From assembly GCA_002351725.1 (NCBI GenBank), contig DEHD01000042.1, positions 18,481-82,480 of the forward strand: DNA of 64,000 nucleotides, written 5' to 3'. Made by a program: the position numbers and the translations under genes. Of this stretch, positions 52,187-59,874 are shown one piece after another; position 1 is the stretch's first letter, and each line of letters starts with the position of its first letter. Origin of the DNA: Prevotella sp. UBA2809. GTDB lineage: Bacteria; Bacteroidota; Bacteroidia; Bacteroidales; Bacteroidaceae. The notes under the pieces are model-generated. The model was not told the DNA's origin, did no database searches, and was given only the letters and a program-made list of their open reading frames with translations.

Positions 52187-54247
52187 TTATGACAACTTCA
52201 GTATCATCATCGTGAGGTCGTCGTTGGGTTCTGCACCATCTCTGTGGCGCTCTATGTCGGCCGTAATGGTTTCTATCACTTGCTGGGCCGACTCGTAGCT
52301 GCAGTTTCTGAGGAACTCGAGCAACCTGTCGTCGCCATACTGCTCCAAAGCAGGGTTCTCTGCTTCGTTCAGTCCGTCGGTATAGATAAACAACGGTCGA
52401 CCCTTAATACTCTCAATCTCTTCGCCTATAAACTCCAGACCAGGCAGCACGCCGATAGGGGCATTGGGCTTCATGGGGATAAAGTCGCCACCATTGTCGC
52501 CACCTCCCAGTATTGGCGGGTTATGACCTGCATTGCAGAAGGTCAGATGACCTGTTTGCAGGTCGAGCAGTCCGAGGAACATGGTTACAAACATGCTGCC
52601 CTCGTTGTCCTCGCCCGAAAGTGCGTCGTTGATGCGAGTACATATCTCAGCAGGTGTCATACCCTGTTTTGCCAGCGTCTGGAACAAGCGTGTGGCTTGT
52701 GCCATAAAGAGTGATGCAGGTACTCCCTTACCGCTCACGTCACCTACCACAAAGTAGAGCTTCTGGTCGTAAAGCAGATAGCCATACAAGTCGCCCCCCA
52801 CCTCTCTGGCTGGTGTCATCGAGGCATACATGGCGAGCCCGGGGTAGAGTGGGAATGTGCTTGGTACCATACTCATTTGTATATCGCGAGCAATGCGCAG
52901 TTCACTCTCCATACGCTCCTTGATGGTAGTGGTTTCTTCCAGTTGGTCGTAGGCCACTTTCAGTTCGTTGTGAGCCTTTCGCAGTTTCTTATTGGCTCGG
53001 TAGCGGATGATGCTGTAGATACTGAATGCAATAATGAGAATTCCAACAACCAGTATGGTGTAAATCTGTCGTTGTCGTGCCGATTGGGCTTCGCCTTCCA
53101 GTATCTCCATGTCTCTCACGTGTATAGAGTGCAGCTCGCTGGCATCGAGGTGCCGGTTCTTGATGATAGCCGAGTCGAGCACTTCGCATATCTGTCGTGC
53201 CGTTTGGTTGATAGAGTCCTGCTGGTTGAGCATCTGGTGTGCGCGATATTTCTTGAGCAGGTATCGCTGTATGTTGTCGAGCGAGTAAACGTCGAGTTCC
53301 TCCTTCAGATAAGCCATGATGGTACGATAGCTGGCAACAGCCTCGTCCCACCGCTTGGCCACTGTCAGGAAGTCGCTGGCATTGGTCAGTCCTTCGGTGG
53401 TGTTCGAGAAGCGTTTCTTAAGGTAAGTTTGGTAGGCCTTTTCTGCCTTGTGGTGGTGCCCAAGTCCCTCGAGTGCTGTGGCGCGGAATATATAGTATCT
53501 GGCCCATTGCTTGTCTATATATTCCTCGTCTTTGGGGAATAATTTCTGGTATTCCTTCAGCAGGTTGCTCATACGATCAGTCCAGAATATACCCTTGTCG
53601 TATCCCTTGGTATACACAGTGATATAGGCAATGTTGATGATACCAGCCACGGCATCACGATAAGCCGTTTTCGATTGCTTCTGCTTTATTCTTTCTTTGT
53701 GCATCTGGTAGGCACGTTCCAGCGTTTTGATGGCTGTGGTGTCGTTTTTGTCGAAGTAAGTCTGACTGCATCCGGCAAAAATCAGTAAGTTAGTATATTC
53801 GCTGGTGCTGTCGCAGTGCAGCTTCTCCAGTCGGTTGATGATGGGTAGAGCTGTGTGCAGAGCAGCTGCATATTCTGCATAGCGGCATAGCTGACTGGTA
53901 AGATAGCTGGCCGACTTAGCGTAGTAAAACAGATCGTTGGCGTCGGTCGACTTTTCTGTTATTCTCATCGACTCTTGCCAGAAGTACTCGGCCAGTTCTC
54001 GCTGCCCCATCTGGTAGTTGGCATATCCCTGCCAGTAGTAACTTTCGCCCTTCGATAGAACGCCAGCCTTCTCCAAGCTGTCGGCCAGCGATTGCATTCT
54101 CTCGAATTGTTTAGCCTCAAAAGCGGCGTTAATCATGTTCTCCGCTTCGGTAGTCGACATCTCGTTCTTGTTGTTATCACAGCCAGTGAGAGCCAATCCG
54201 GCCACCACCAAAATAGATGTCAAAAAGTATTTCCTGTAATGTAGCAT
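52187..54247 (-). CDS. TPR lipoprotein sensor with SpoIIE/PP2C phosphatase domain
   Basis: A 686-residue membrane protein. Lipobox ALTGC (Cys about 23) anchors an extracytoplasmic TPR-like region (residues 30-390, for example YYWQGYANYQMGQRELAEYFW). One TM follows (YTILVVGILIIAFSIYSII, about 395-415), then a coiled-coil and a PP2C/SpoIIE domain (about 455-686) with all metal-binding parts: REVGGDLYGYL, VVGDVSGKGVPASL, IYTDGLNEAENP and PNDDLTMMI. It should dephosphorylate a STAS-type protein upon a periplasmic signal. The STAS partner is probably the gene at 56983. Its sensor resembles that of the histidine kinase at 61764. Confidence 0.85.
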   Translation of the reverse strand: MLHYRKYFLTSILVVAGLALTGCDNNKNEMSTTEAENMINAAFEAKQFERMQSLADSLEKAGVLSKGESYYWQGYANYQMGQRELAEYFWQESMRITEKSTDANDLFYYAKSASYLTSQLCRYAEYAAALHTALPIINRLEKLHCDSTSEYTNLLIFAGCSQTYFDKNDTTAIKTLERAYQMHKERIKQKQSKTAYRDAVAGIINIAYITVYTKGYDKGIFWTDRMSNLLKEYQKLFPKDEEYIDKQWARYYIFRATALEGLGHHHKAEKAYQTYLKKRFSNTTEGLTNASDFLTVAKRWDEAVASYRTIMAYLKEELDVYSLDNIQRYLLKKYRAHQMLNQQDSINQTARQICEVLDSAIIKNRHLDASELHSIHVRDMEILEGEAQSARQRQIYTILVVGILIIAFSIYSIIRYRANKKLRKAHNELKVAYDQLEETTTIKERMESELRIARDIQMSMVPSTFPLYPGLAMYASMTPAREVGGDLYGYLLYDQKLYFVVGDVSGKGVPASLFMAQATRLFQTLAKQGMTPAEICTRINDALSGEDNEGSMFVTMFLGLLDLQTGHLTFCNAGHNPPILGGGDNGGDFIPMKPNAPIGVLPGLEFIGEEIESIKGRPLFIYTDGLNEAENPALEQYGDDRLLEFLRNCSYESAQQVIETITADIERHRDGAEPNDDLTMMILKLS

Positions 54248-54271
54248 TTAGATTGTTTTATTGTTATGGCA

Positions 54272-54279
54272 CAAATATA
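54272..54279 (-). promoter_or_regulatory. -7 box of the TPR-phosphatase gene
   Basis: TATATTTG on the minus strand, 25 bp before the start codon. Confidence 0.6.
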
Positions 54280-54386
54280 CGAAGAAAAAACCGATATTTC
54301 GGCGTTTTTCTTGAAAAAAGTGTAAGAATTAGATGTTATTAACAAAATGTCCCCACCATGTCATCTATGACTTAGTTTTCTTAACC

Positions 54387-54464
54387 AACCCCGAGACGGT
54401 ACAGCTTATCAGAGCAGCACTAAAACATCTCCCGCCCGATGAGCGCGCCATCATCACCATGTTC
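54387..54464 (+). pseudogene. Possible fragment of a sigma factor (ECF-like)
   Basis: In the 361-bp gap 54248-54608, an open frame contains NPETVQLIRAALKHL then PPDERAIITMF, which resembles the helix before region 4 of ECF sigma factors (LPPDER-type motif). No other part of a sigma factor is present. The match is short, so this is a weak call. The rest of the gap holds two promoters and nothing else recognisable. Confidence 0.2.
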
Positions 54465-54561
54465 TCGCTGATTCCTTGCCGGGTCAGCGGATTTTGTTTG
54501 CGATTTTATTTAAAAAGAAACAATTTTCTTCACAAAAGTTTTGTTTGTATTGTTTTTTTTG

Positions 54562-54569
54562 TATATTTG
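54562..54569 (+). promoter_or_regulatory. -7 box of the Cache-PP2C-ATPase/STAS operon
   Basis: TATATTTG, 39 bp before the start at 54609. TTG at 54541-54543 is a possible -33 element (18 bp spacer). Confidence 0.65.
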
Positions 54570-54608
54570 CAAAGTCTATTAATCTAAAAAAATGATTCTT
54601 GGGAGCGA

Positions 54609-57008
54609 ATGAAGAGGCTAACCCTTGCTAACAGATTGAGTATTCGAATCATGATGGTGCTGATTGTTATGTCGGCCGTCATCATGTCGGTAGTTTATTT
54701 CATTACCAAAGACTCAATGGCTCGTGAGGCGGAATCGCGCTACGAGGGCATCATCATGCATGCCAACGAGAAGATTCGTGGTGTTCTCTCCGATGTTTAC
54801 CTTGGCGCCATCAACAACCTCGACGATATTCAGCGCGATCTCAACGACCCTGACAAGCTGCAAGCCCACCTTGAGCGCATGGTAAAGCAGAACATGTATA
54901 TGTCGAGTTGCCGATTGATATTCGAGCCCGATTACTATCCATCGCGTGGGCATAACTACGAGATTTATGCTTGGCGCGATTCCTCGGGCGTTGTCAAAGG
55001 CCGCCAGATGAACGAGAACCATTCCGACTATATTATTAATAAGTGGTATAAGACAGCGTTCGACAAAGAGAAGGGCGACTGGACCCCGCCATACTTCGAC
55101 CGTGCTGCATCGCAACAGCTAACTACTACTTACATGACTCACATCCGCGATGCCAATGGCCGTAAGGTAGGTATGCTTGGAGCCGACGTGTCGCTCGAGT
55201 GGTTGCGATTGCGCCACCAGCGTGTTGATGCCGAGAACCACGAGCGTTTTGAAAAGGGATTCAAGAAGCAGTCGTATAGCTTTATTATCTCCAACGATGG
55301 CACTTACATTGTCCATCCTGATGAGAAACGCGTGTTGCACCAGAAGATACAGGATGTGGCTTTCCTTACCCATGACATCCCCGCCGAACGCTACGCCCGC
55401 AAGATGATGGATGGCGAGAGCGGTATGGGGCGTTTAGAAAAGAATGGCGAGACGCATTGGATATTCTACTCGTTTGTAAAGTACACCGAGTGGACCGTGG
55501 TAATCGTTGTTCCAGGCGAGATTATCTATCGCAATGGTAATGTGCTGGCCAACTACATTGTTATTGTCTTCTTTGTAGGCTTGGTGCTCATCTACTTCCT
55601 GTGTCACAGTATCCTTGTCTCCGACATGCGCCCGCTTAACCGCTTTGTTACCGCTGCCAATCAGGTGGCCAAGGGCGACTTCGATATCCAGCTGCCTAAA
55701 GTGAAGAGCCGCGAGGTTGATGCCCTCCGCACGGCGTTCAGCGATATGCAAGTGTCGCTTACCGGCTATATTGAAGAACTCAAGGAGGCTACGGCCTCAA
55801 AGGCGGCTATGGAGCACGAGCTGAAGATTGCCAGCGACATCCAGATGAGCATGCTGCCTAAGCAGTATCCGCCGTTCCCCGAGCGTACCGATATCGATAT
55901 CTACGGCGAGGTGGTTACGGCCAAGGAGGTTGGCGGCGACCTTTTCGACTTCTTTATCCGCGACGAGAAGCTCTTCTTCAGTATCGGCGATGTTGCAGGT
56001 AAGGGAGTTCCGGCATCTCTTGTAATGGCTGTGGCGCGCTCCATGTTCCGCAGTGCCTCTATGCAGTATGTCTCGCCCAAGCAGATAGTAGAGTCAATCA
56101 ACCGCTCGGTGTGCCAGAGCAACGACTCCTTCATGTTCGTAACGCTGTTCATGGGTGTGCTCGACCTTGAGACGGGCTCTTTGCTCTATTCTAATGCCGG
56201 CCACGAGCCCCCTGTGCTGGTGGGCTCTAACACCCGATTCCTGCCTGTCGATAATAACATCCCTCTCGGCTTGCGCTCAGAGTGGAGCTATTCCGAGCAG
56301 GAGATGGTAATCATGCCAGGTACCACCGTGTTCCTCTATACCGATGGATTTACCGAGGCCGAGACCGTCGACCTCAAGCAGTACGGTCGCGAGCGAATGT
56401 TCAAAGAGGCCATCCGCTTGGCCGCCCGTCGTCTTGACTCGCGCACCCTTGTCAAGGATATGCGCCAGACCGAGCGTACCTTTGTGGGCGGCATCCCGCA
56501 GAAGGATGATATCTCGCTGCTGGCCATCAAGTATCGTGGAAATATCGACCCCAAGCTCTATTACCGCAGCATATTGCTTAACAACGATGTTCAGGAGATT
56601 CCCGTGCTCACCGTGTTCATCGATGCCATCTGCGACGATATGCAATTCGACAAGATGGCTCGTTCGGCCGTACAGCTGGCCATCGAGGAGGCTGTGGTAA
56701 ACGTAATAAACTACGCCTATCCCGAGGGCACTCACGGCCATCTGTTGCTCGAGGCTACGGTGGTCGACGATGAGATAAGGTTCGTGCTTCGCGATAGCGG
56801 TCGTCCATTCGATCCCACCTTGGTGCCCGATGTCGACGTTGATAGCTATGTAGCTAAGCGTTCAGCTGGCGGACTTGGCATACACCTTGTGCGCCATTAT
56901 ATGGACTCTGTAAGTTATGAGCGCACCGATGCCCATAACGTGCTTACGATGATAAAGAAACTCAAAAATACAACAGATAAAGATGGAAGCAACAATCAGG
57001 AAGGATGA
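54609..57008 (+). CDS. Cache-HAMP sensor with fused PP2C phosphatase and RsbW-like ATPase
   Basis: A 799-residue protein. TM1 (residues 12-32); periplasmic Cache-type domain (35-300, with LIFEPDYYPS, ADVSLEWLR and ISNDGTYIVHPDE); TM2 (about 315-338); HAMP (MRPLNRFVTAANQVAKGDFD); coiled-coil; PP2C/SpoIIE domain (430-640) with EVGGDLFDFF, IGDVAGKGVPASL, LYTDGFTEAE and KDDISLLAI; and a C-terminal HATPase of the RsbW/SpoIIAB type (655-790) with AIEEAVVNVINYAYPEG, RDSGRPFDP and GGLGIHLVRH. Phosphatase and opposing kinase are thus in one polypeptide. It overlaps the STAS gene by 26 bp. This is a partner-switching regulator; the final target is unknown. Confidence 0.88.
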   Translation: MKRLTLANRLSIRIMMVLIVMSAVIMSVVYFITKDSMAREAESRYEGIIMHANEKIRGVLSDVYLGAINNLDDIQRDLNDPDKLQAHLERMVKQNMYMSSCRLIFEPDYYPSRGHNYEIYAWRDSSGVVKGRQMNENHSDYIINKWYKTAFDKEKGDWTPPYFDRAASQQLTTTYMTHIRDANGRKVGMLGADVSLEWLRLRHQRVDAENHERFEKGFKKQSYSFIISNDGTYIVHPDEKRVLHQKIQDVAFLTHDIPAERYARKMMDGESGMGRLEKNGETHWIFYSFVKYTEWTVVIVVPGEIIYRNGNVLANYIVIVFFVGLVLIYFLCHSILVSDMRPLNRFVTAANQVAKGDFDIQLPKVKSREVDALRTAFSDMQVSLTGYIEELKEATASKAAMEHELKIASDIQMSMLPKQYPPFPERTDIDIYGEVVTAKEVGGDLFDFFIRDEKLFFSIGDVAGKGVPASLVMAVARSMFRSASMQYVSPKQIVESINRSVCQSNDSFMFVTLFMGVLDLETGSLLYSNAGHEPPVLVGSNTRFLPVDNNIPLGLRSEWSYSEQEMVIMPGTTVFLYTDGFTEAETVDLKQYGRERMFKEAIRLAARRLDSRTLVKDMRQTERTFVGGIPQKDDISLLAIKYRGNIDPKLYYRSILLNNDVQEIPVLTVFIDAICDDMQFDKMARSAVQLAIEEAVVNVINYAYPEGTHGHLLLEATVVDDEIRFVLRDSGRPFDPTLVPDVDVDSYVAKRSAGGLGIHLVRHYMDSVSYERTDAHNVLTMIKKLKNTTDKDGSNNQEG

Positions 57009-57288
57009 CGGACGCCGTGTTACGCTGATTCTCGACGGGCGTCTCGACACTTCGGTAACACATCAGACCGAGAAAGAAGTAGAACCTCTGTTCGAATACA
57101 AGAACATTGAGGTTGTGATAGACTGCAGCCGCCTGGAGTATATCTCATCCAGCGGCTTACGCCTACTCATGGCCATCGACCAGCGCCTCTGCGCCAACCA
57201 TTGCGACATTTATGTCAAGGGCTTGCGCGATGAGGTGAAGGATGTGTTCCAGACCACCGGGTTCGTAAATTTGTTTAAGTTCAAATAG
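56983..57288 (+). CDS. STAS-domain anti-sigma factor antagonist-like protein
   Basis: A 101-residue single STAS domain (RsbV/SpoIIAA type). The strand-helix pattern is complete (VTLILDGRLDTSVTHQTEKE, IEVVIDCSRLEYISSSGLRLL), and the switch serine is at Ser56/57 before Gly58; the usual D-S-S-G is S-S-S-G here. It overlaps the 3' end of the Cache-PP2C-ATPase gene by 26 bp, so phosphatase, kinase and substrate are made together. The C-terminal 8 bp overlap the convergent gene at 57281. Confidence 0.9.
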   Translation: MEATIRKDDGRRVTLILDGRLDTSVTHQTEKEVEPLFEYKNIEVVIDCSRLEYISSSGLRLLMAIDQRLCANHCDIYVKGLRDEVKDVFQTTGFVNLFKFK

Positions 57289-58159
57289 TAAATTTCCGTT
57301 TGTCTACGGCAACTATGTAGTTCGATACCTCGCCATCCGCATTGTATAGCGGTTGGCGCTGTAACACCTTAGTGTCTCGGCGTGAGCGTTTCATCGTCTC
57401 GTTCATCTCTATCAGTCGTCCGTCTTTGTCGTAGAAGGCTATTGCCACAAACGGGTTGCTCATCACGGCTTCGTACTTCTTCTTCAGCACCTCTGCCGCT
57501 TTTGAGTCTTGTTTCTCATAGCGGTCGCTCATCAGCTTGGCTTGGCTAACCATCTCCTTTATCTCCTTAGTATGCTTGCGCGTGTTGCGTATATGCCACA
57601 GCAGCAGTAAGCTCAGCACTATCAGTATGCCCGATAGTATCAGCAGGGCGTCGGCTATCTCTATGGCCGTATCATCGGTTTCGGGCTTGGCCTCCTCAGG
57701 GTTCAGCCAGCGTGTCAGTATATCTTCAATCTCGCCCTCCTGTTTCATTCGCATGTAGTAGTCGTCAATGGCCTCTATCAGCTGTCGGTCTTTTCCCGTC
57801 AGGTGTATCTCTGTAACCGAGTCACCACTCACTCGCTGATAGTTCACCATACTCTTCGATATGTAGTACTTGCCCAAGTTGTACTTCATGTCGTTAGTCA
57901 GAATCAGGTCGGCATCACCGTTCTCAAATGCCTCCCATCCAGCATCGCCCATGTTTGTCTCATACCTATAGGCCACGCCCATCCTCTGTGCCAGCCTGTT
58001 TGCTATCTCCAGATAGTATCCGGCATTCTTCTTGTAGTTGCATACTATCACCACCGGGCGGTTCTTGTTGTATCTCTCGCTCAGTGCCTGTGCCGCTGCC
58101 CCCGTAGCTATGGCCAGCAGCAGTATTATTGCGGTAAGTCTTATGTTTTTCATCTTCAT
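57281..58159 (-). CDS. Solute-binding-like/TM/PAS-like protein without output domain
   Basis: A 292-residue protein with signal peptide (to GAAAQ), a shortened family 3 solute-binding-like domain (AGYYLEIANRLAQRMGVAYRY, FENGDADLILTND, residues 30-150), one TM (ADALLILSGILIVLSLLLLWHI, about 170-192), a coiled-coil (AKLMSDRYEKQDSKAAEVLKKKYEAVMS) and a PAS-like end (VAIAFYDKDGRLIEMNETM). No kinase, cyclase or phosphatase domain follows. It overlaps the preceding gene by 4 bp, so the two are coupled. It may signal through its partner or an unlinked enzyme. The ligand is unknown. Confidence 0.7.
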   Translation of the reverse strand: MKMKNIRLTAIILLLAIATGAAAQALSERYNKNRPVVIVCNYKKNAGYYLEIANRLAQRMGVAYRYETNMGDAGWEAFENGDADLILTNDMKYNLGKYYISKSMVNYQRVSGDSVTEIHLTGKDRQLIEAIDDYYMRMKQEGEIEDILTRWLNPEEAKPETDDTAIEIADALLILSGILIVLSLLLLWHIRNTRKHTKEIKEMVSQAKLMSDRYEKQDSKAAEVLKKKYEAVMSNPFVAIAFYDKDGRLIEMNETMKRSRRDTKVLQRQPLYNADGEVSNYIVAVDKRKFTI

Positions 58160-59754
58160 ATGCAGAATACGTATAGTCCTAAAAGTTTGTCGTTATCATT
58201 TATGATGGTCTTCACCTGGTAGTCAACCGCTATGCCGCTTCCAGTATAAATGCCTTTCATTCCGTCTATGTCGCTCAGTATCTTTATCTTGTTGTCGGGG
58301 CCTATTATTGTCTTAATGCTTGTGTGCTTCTTCACCATCTCGTCTACGTCCCACGCCAGCAGTTCGCATGCCTTCTGGTTTGCATTCTGCAGTATTCCGT
58401 CGTGGTCGAATATCAGTATTCCCGATTCGTTGTTATAGAACATCGACAGATATCTCAGCGAAAGCTCCTGATTCAGTCGTTTCATGTCCATCTCCTTTGT
58501 CACGTCTTTCTTCGTGCCAATGATGATGGTGGGCTTCTGGTTATGGTCGCGGCTCAGCACCGATAGGTGTACCACAAATCTTTGCGTCTCGATGTCGCCG
58601 AACTCAATGTCGCGCGCTCTCAGCTCCAGCTCTTCCTCCTGCTCGTCGTGCCCGTGTGCATCCTTATGCTGGTTTATCAGTCGGCCCATAGCCTCCTTCA
58701 GCAGCTCAAAGTCGGTCTGGTTGTATCTCTTGGCAAACTCCTCTGTGGTGTAGGTCTTTATCTCCGCACCCTGCTCGTTGTGCCATATAAACTTATGCTC
58801 GCCCACAGAGTATGTCCAGAATCTGTATTTGTTGTGCTGTGCCATTTCAGTCAGGTTCTTTGTCTGTTCGTGATACTTTCGTGTGGCCTTGCGGTTGTGG
58901 TGCACCTCAAGCAGCAGCAGTGCTATTGCTCCTATCATCAGCAGCACTCCGAATCCAGCCAGATACCAGTGCCATTGCGCTTCGGGTTCGGGCTCGGGGC
59001 TTTCGTCAAACCATTTCCTTTCCAGTTTCTGTATCTTGCCTTCGCTGTAGAAGTATTCGTAGAATCTCTCAATATTCTGCAGCAGATAGGGGTCGTTTGA
59101 TATGAATCTGCACTCGCCGTGCGGCATGTCAACGGGCGATATCTTCAGGTTGTTCAGTTCGTAGTGCTTCATCAGCCACTTCAGCGATGGCGTGTTCCAT
59201 ACTATCTGGCCCTTCTGCGTGTTGTTCATTTCTATTATCGACTCCCTAATGTTCTTGCTCACAATGGCATTGTCGCTCCATCCGAAGTCCACCATCAGGT
59301 GGTGGCACATGCTCGAGTCCTGCACTGTCACCTTCTCGTTCTTCAGGTCGCCAAAACCTTTCACCTTTATCTCCTGCTTTTTCGGTGTCACAAGGCTCTG
59401 TGTAAGCAGCGATAGTGTTATCTTTCCGTATTGTCCGAACTGCCTGTCGTAAATGTCACCCAGACCGATACATAGGTCGGCTTTTCCCGCTTTCAGGTCT
59501 TTCAGTGCCTCCTTCTGCGGTTTCAGCTTTATCTCGTAGGGTATTCCCATCTCCGTCATCAGCATGTCTATCAGGTCGATAAAGTAGCCCGCGGGCTCAC
59601 CTTTTTCGTCCAGATACGTGTAGGGATAAAGGTTGTCTGAGTGTTCAAACACCATCTTGTGTTCATCGTCGTAAATCTTTTCACCGCTTGTCTGGGCCTT
59701 TGCCGCGGGCAGGTAGAGCGCAAAACATAGTAAGATTAAAAAGAGTCGTAGCAT
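58156..59754 (-). CDS. Solute-binding domain/TM/double-PAS protein without output domain
   Basis: A 532-residue protein with signal peptide (to AKAQ), a family 3 periplasmic solute-binding domain (residues 25-250: NLYPYTYLDEKGEPAGYFIDL, GKADLCIGLGDIYDRQF), TM (YLAGFGVLLMIGAIALLLLEV), a PAS-like region with GTKKDVTKEMDMKRLNQEL, and a second PAS (GILIFDHDGILQNANQKACELL) ending the protein at LLGLYVFCI. Such architecture normally continues into a histidine kinase or GGDEF domain; neither is here. It could therefore be a truncated sensor kinase or a regulator that acts on another protein. The start at MLRLFLILL (59754) is preferred over 59766. Confidence 0.72.
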   Translation of the reverse strand: MLRLFLILLCFALYLPAAKAQTSGEKIYDDEHKMVFEHSDNLYPYTYLDEKGEPAGYFIDLIDMLMTEMGIPYEIKLKPQKEALKDLKAGKADLCIGLGDIYDRQFGQYGKITLSLLTQSLVTPKKQEIKVKGFGDLKNEKVTVQDSSMCHHLMVDFGWSDNAIVSKNIRESIIEMNNTQKGQIVWNTPSLKWLMKHYELNNLKISPVDMPHGECRFISNDPYLLQNIERFYEYFYSEGKIQKLERKWFDESPEPEPEAQWHWYLAGFGVLLMIGAIALLLLEVHHNRKATRKYHEQTKNLTEMAQHNKYRFWTYSVGEHKFIWHNEQGAEIKTYTTEEFAKRYNQTDFELLKEAMGRLINQHKDAHGHDEQEEELELRARDIEFGDIETQRFVVHLSVLSRDHNQKPTIIIGTKKDVTKEMDMKRLNQELSLRYLSMFYNNESGILIFDHDGILQNANQKACELLAWDVDEMVKKHTSIKTIIGPDNKIKILSDIDGMKGIYTGSGIAVDYQVKTIINDNDKLLGLYVFCI

Positions 59755-59789
59755 ATATAATATCATTAGGTTCTTATATAAATGTTATG

Positions 59790-59797
59790 CAAAGTTA
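59790..59797 (-). promoter_or_regulatory. -7 box of the solute-binding/PAS gene pair
   Basis: TAACTTTG on the minus strand, with TTG (59820-59818) 20 bp further; the leader is about 30 nt. Confidence 0.65.
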
Positions 59798-59840
59798 CGC
59801 AAATTTTTGTTTAAATGCAAGCAAAAATCAATTTTTTTTG

Positions 59841-59848
59841 TATATTTG
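59841..59848 (+). promoter_or_regulatory. -7 box of the TPR-histidine kinase (Asn H-box) gene
   Basis: TATATTTG, 26 bp before the start at 59875; the -33 element is not clear. It forms a divergent region with the promoter on its left. Confidence 0.62.
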
Positions 59849-59874
59849 CCCCCGTAATTACTGATTCCATGCTT

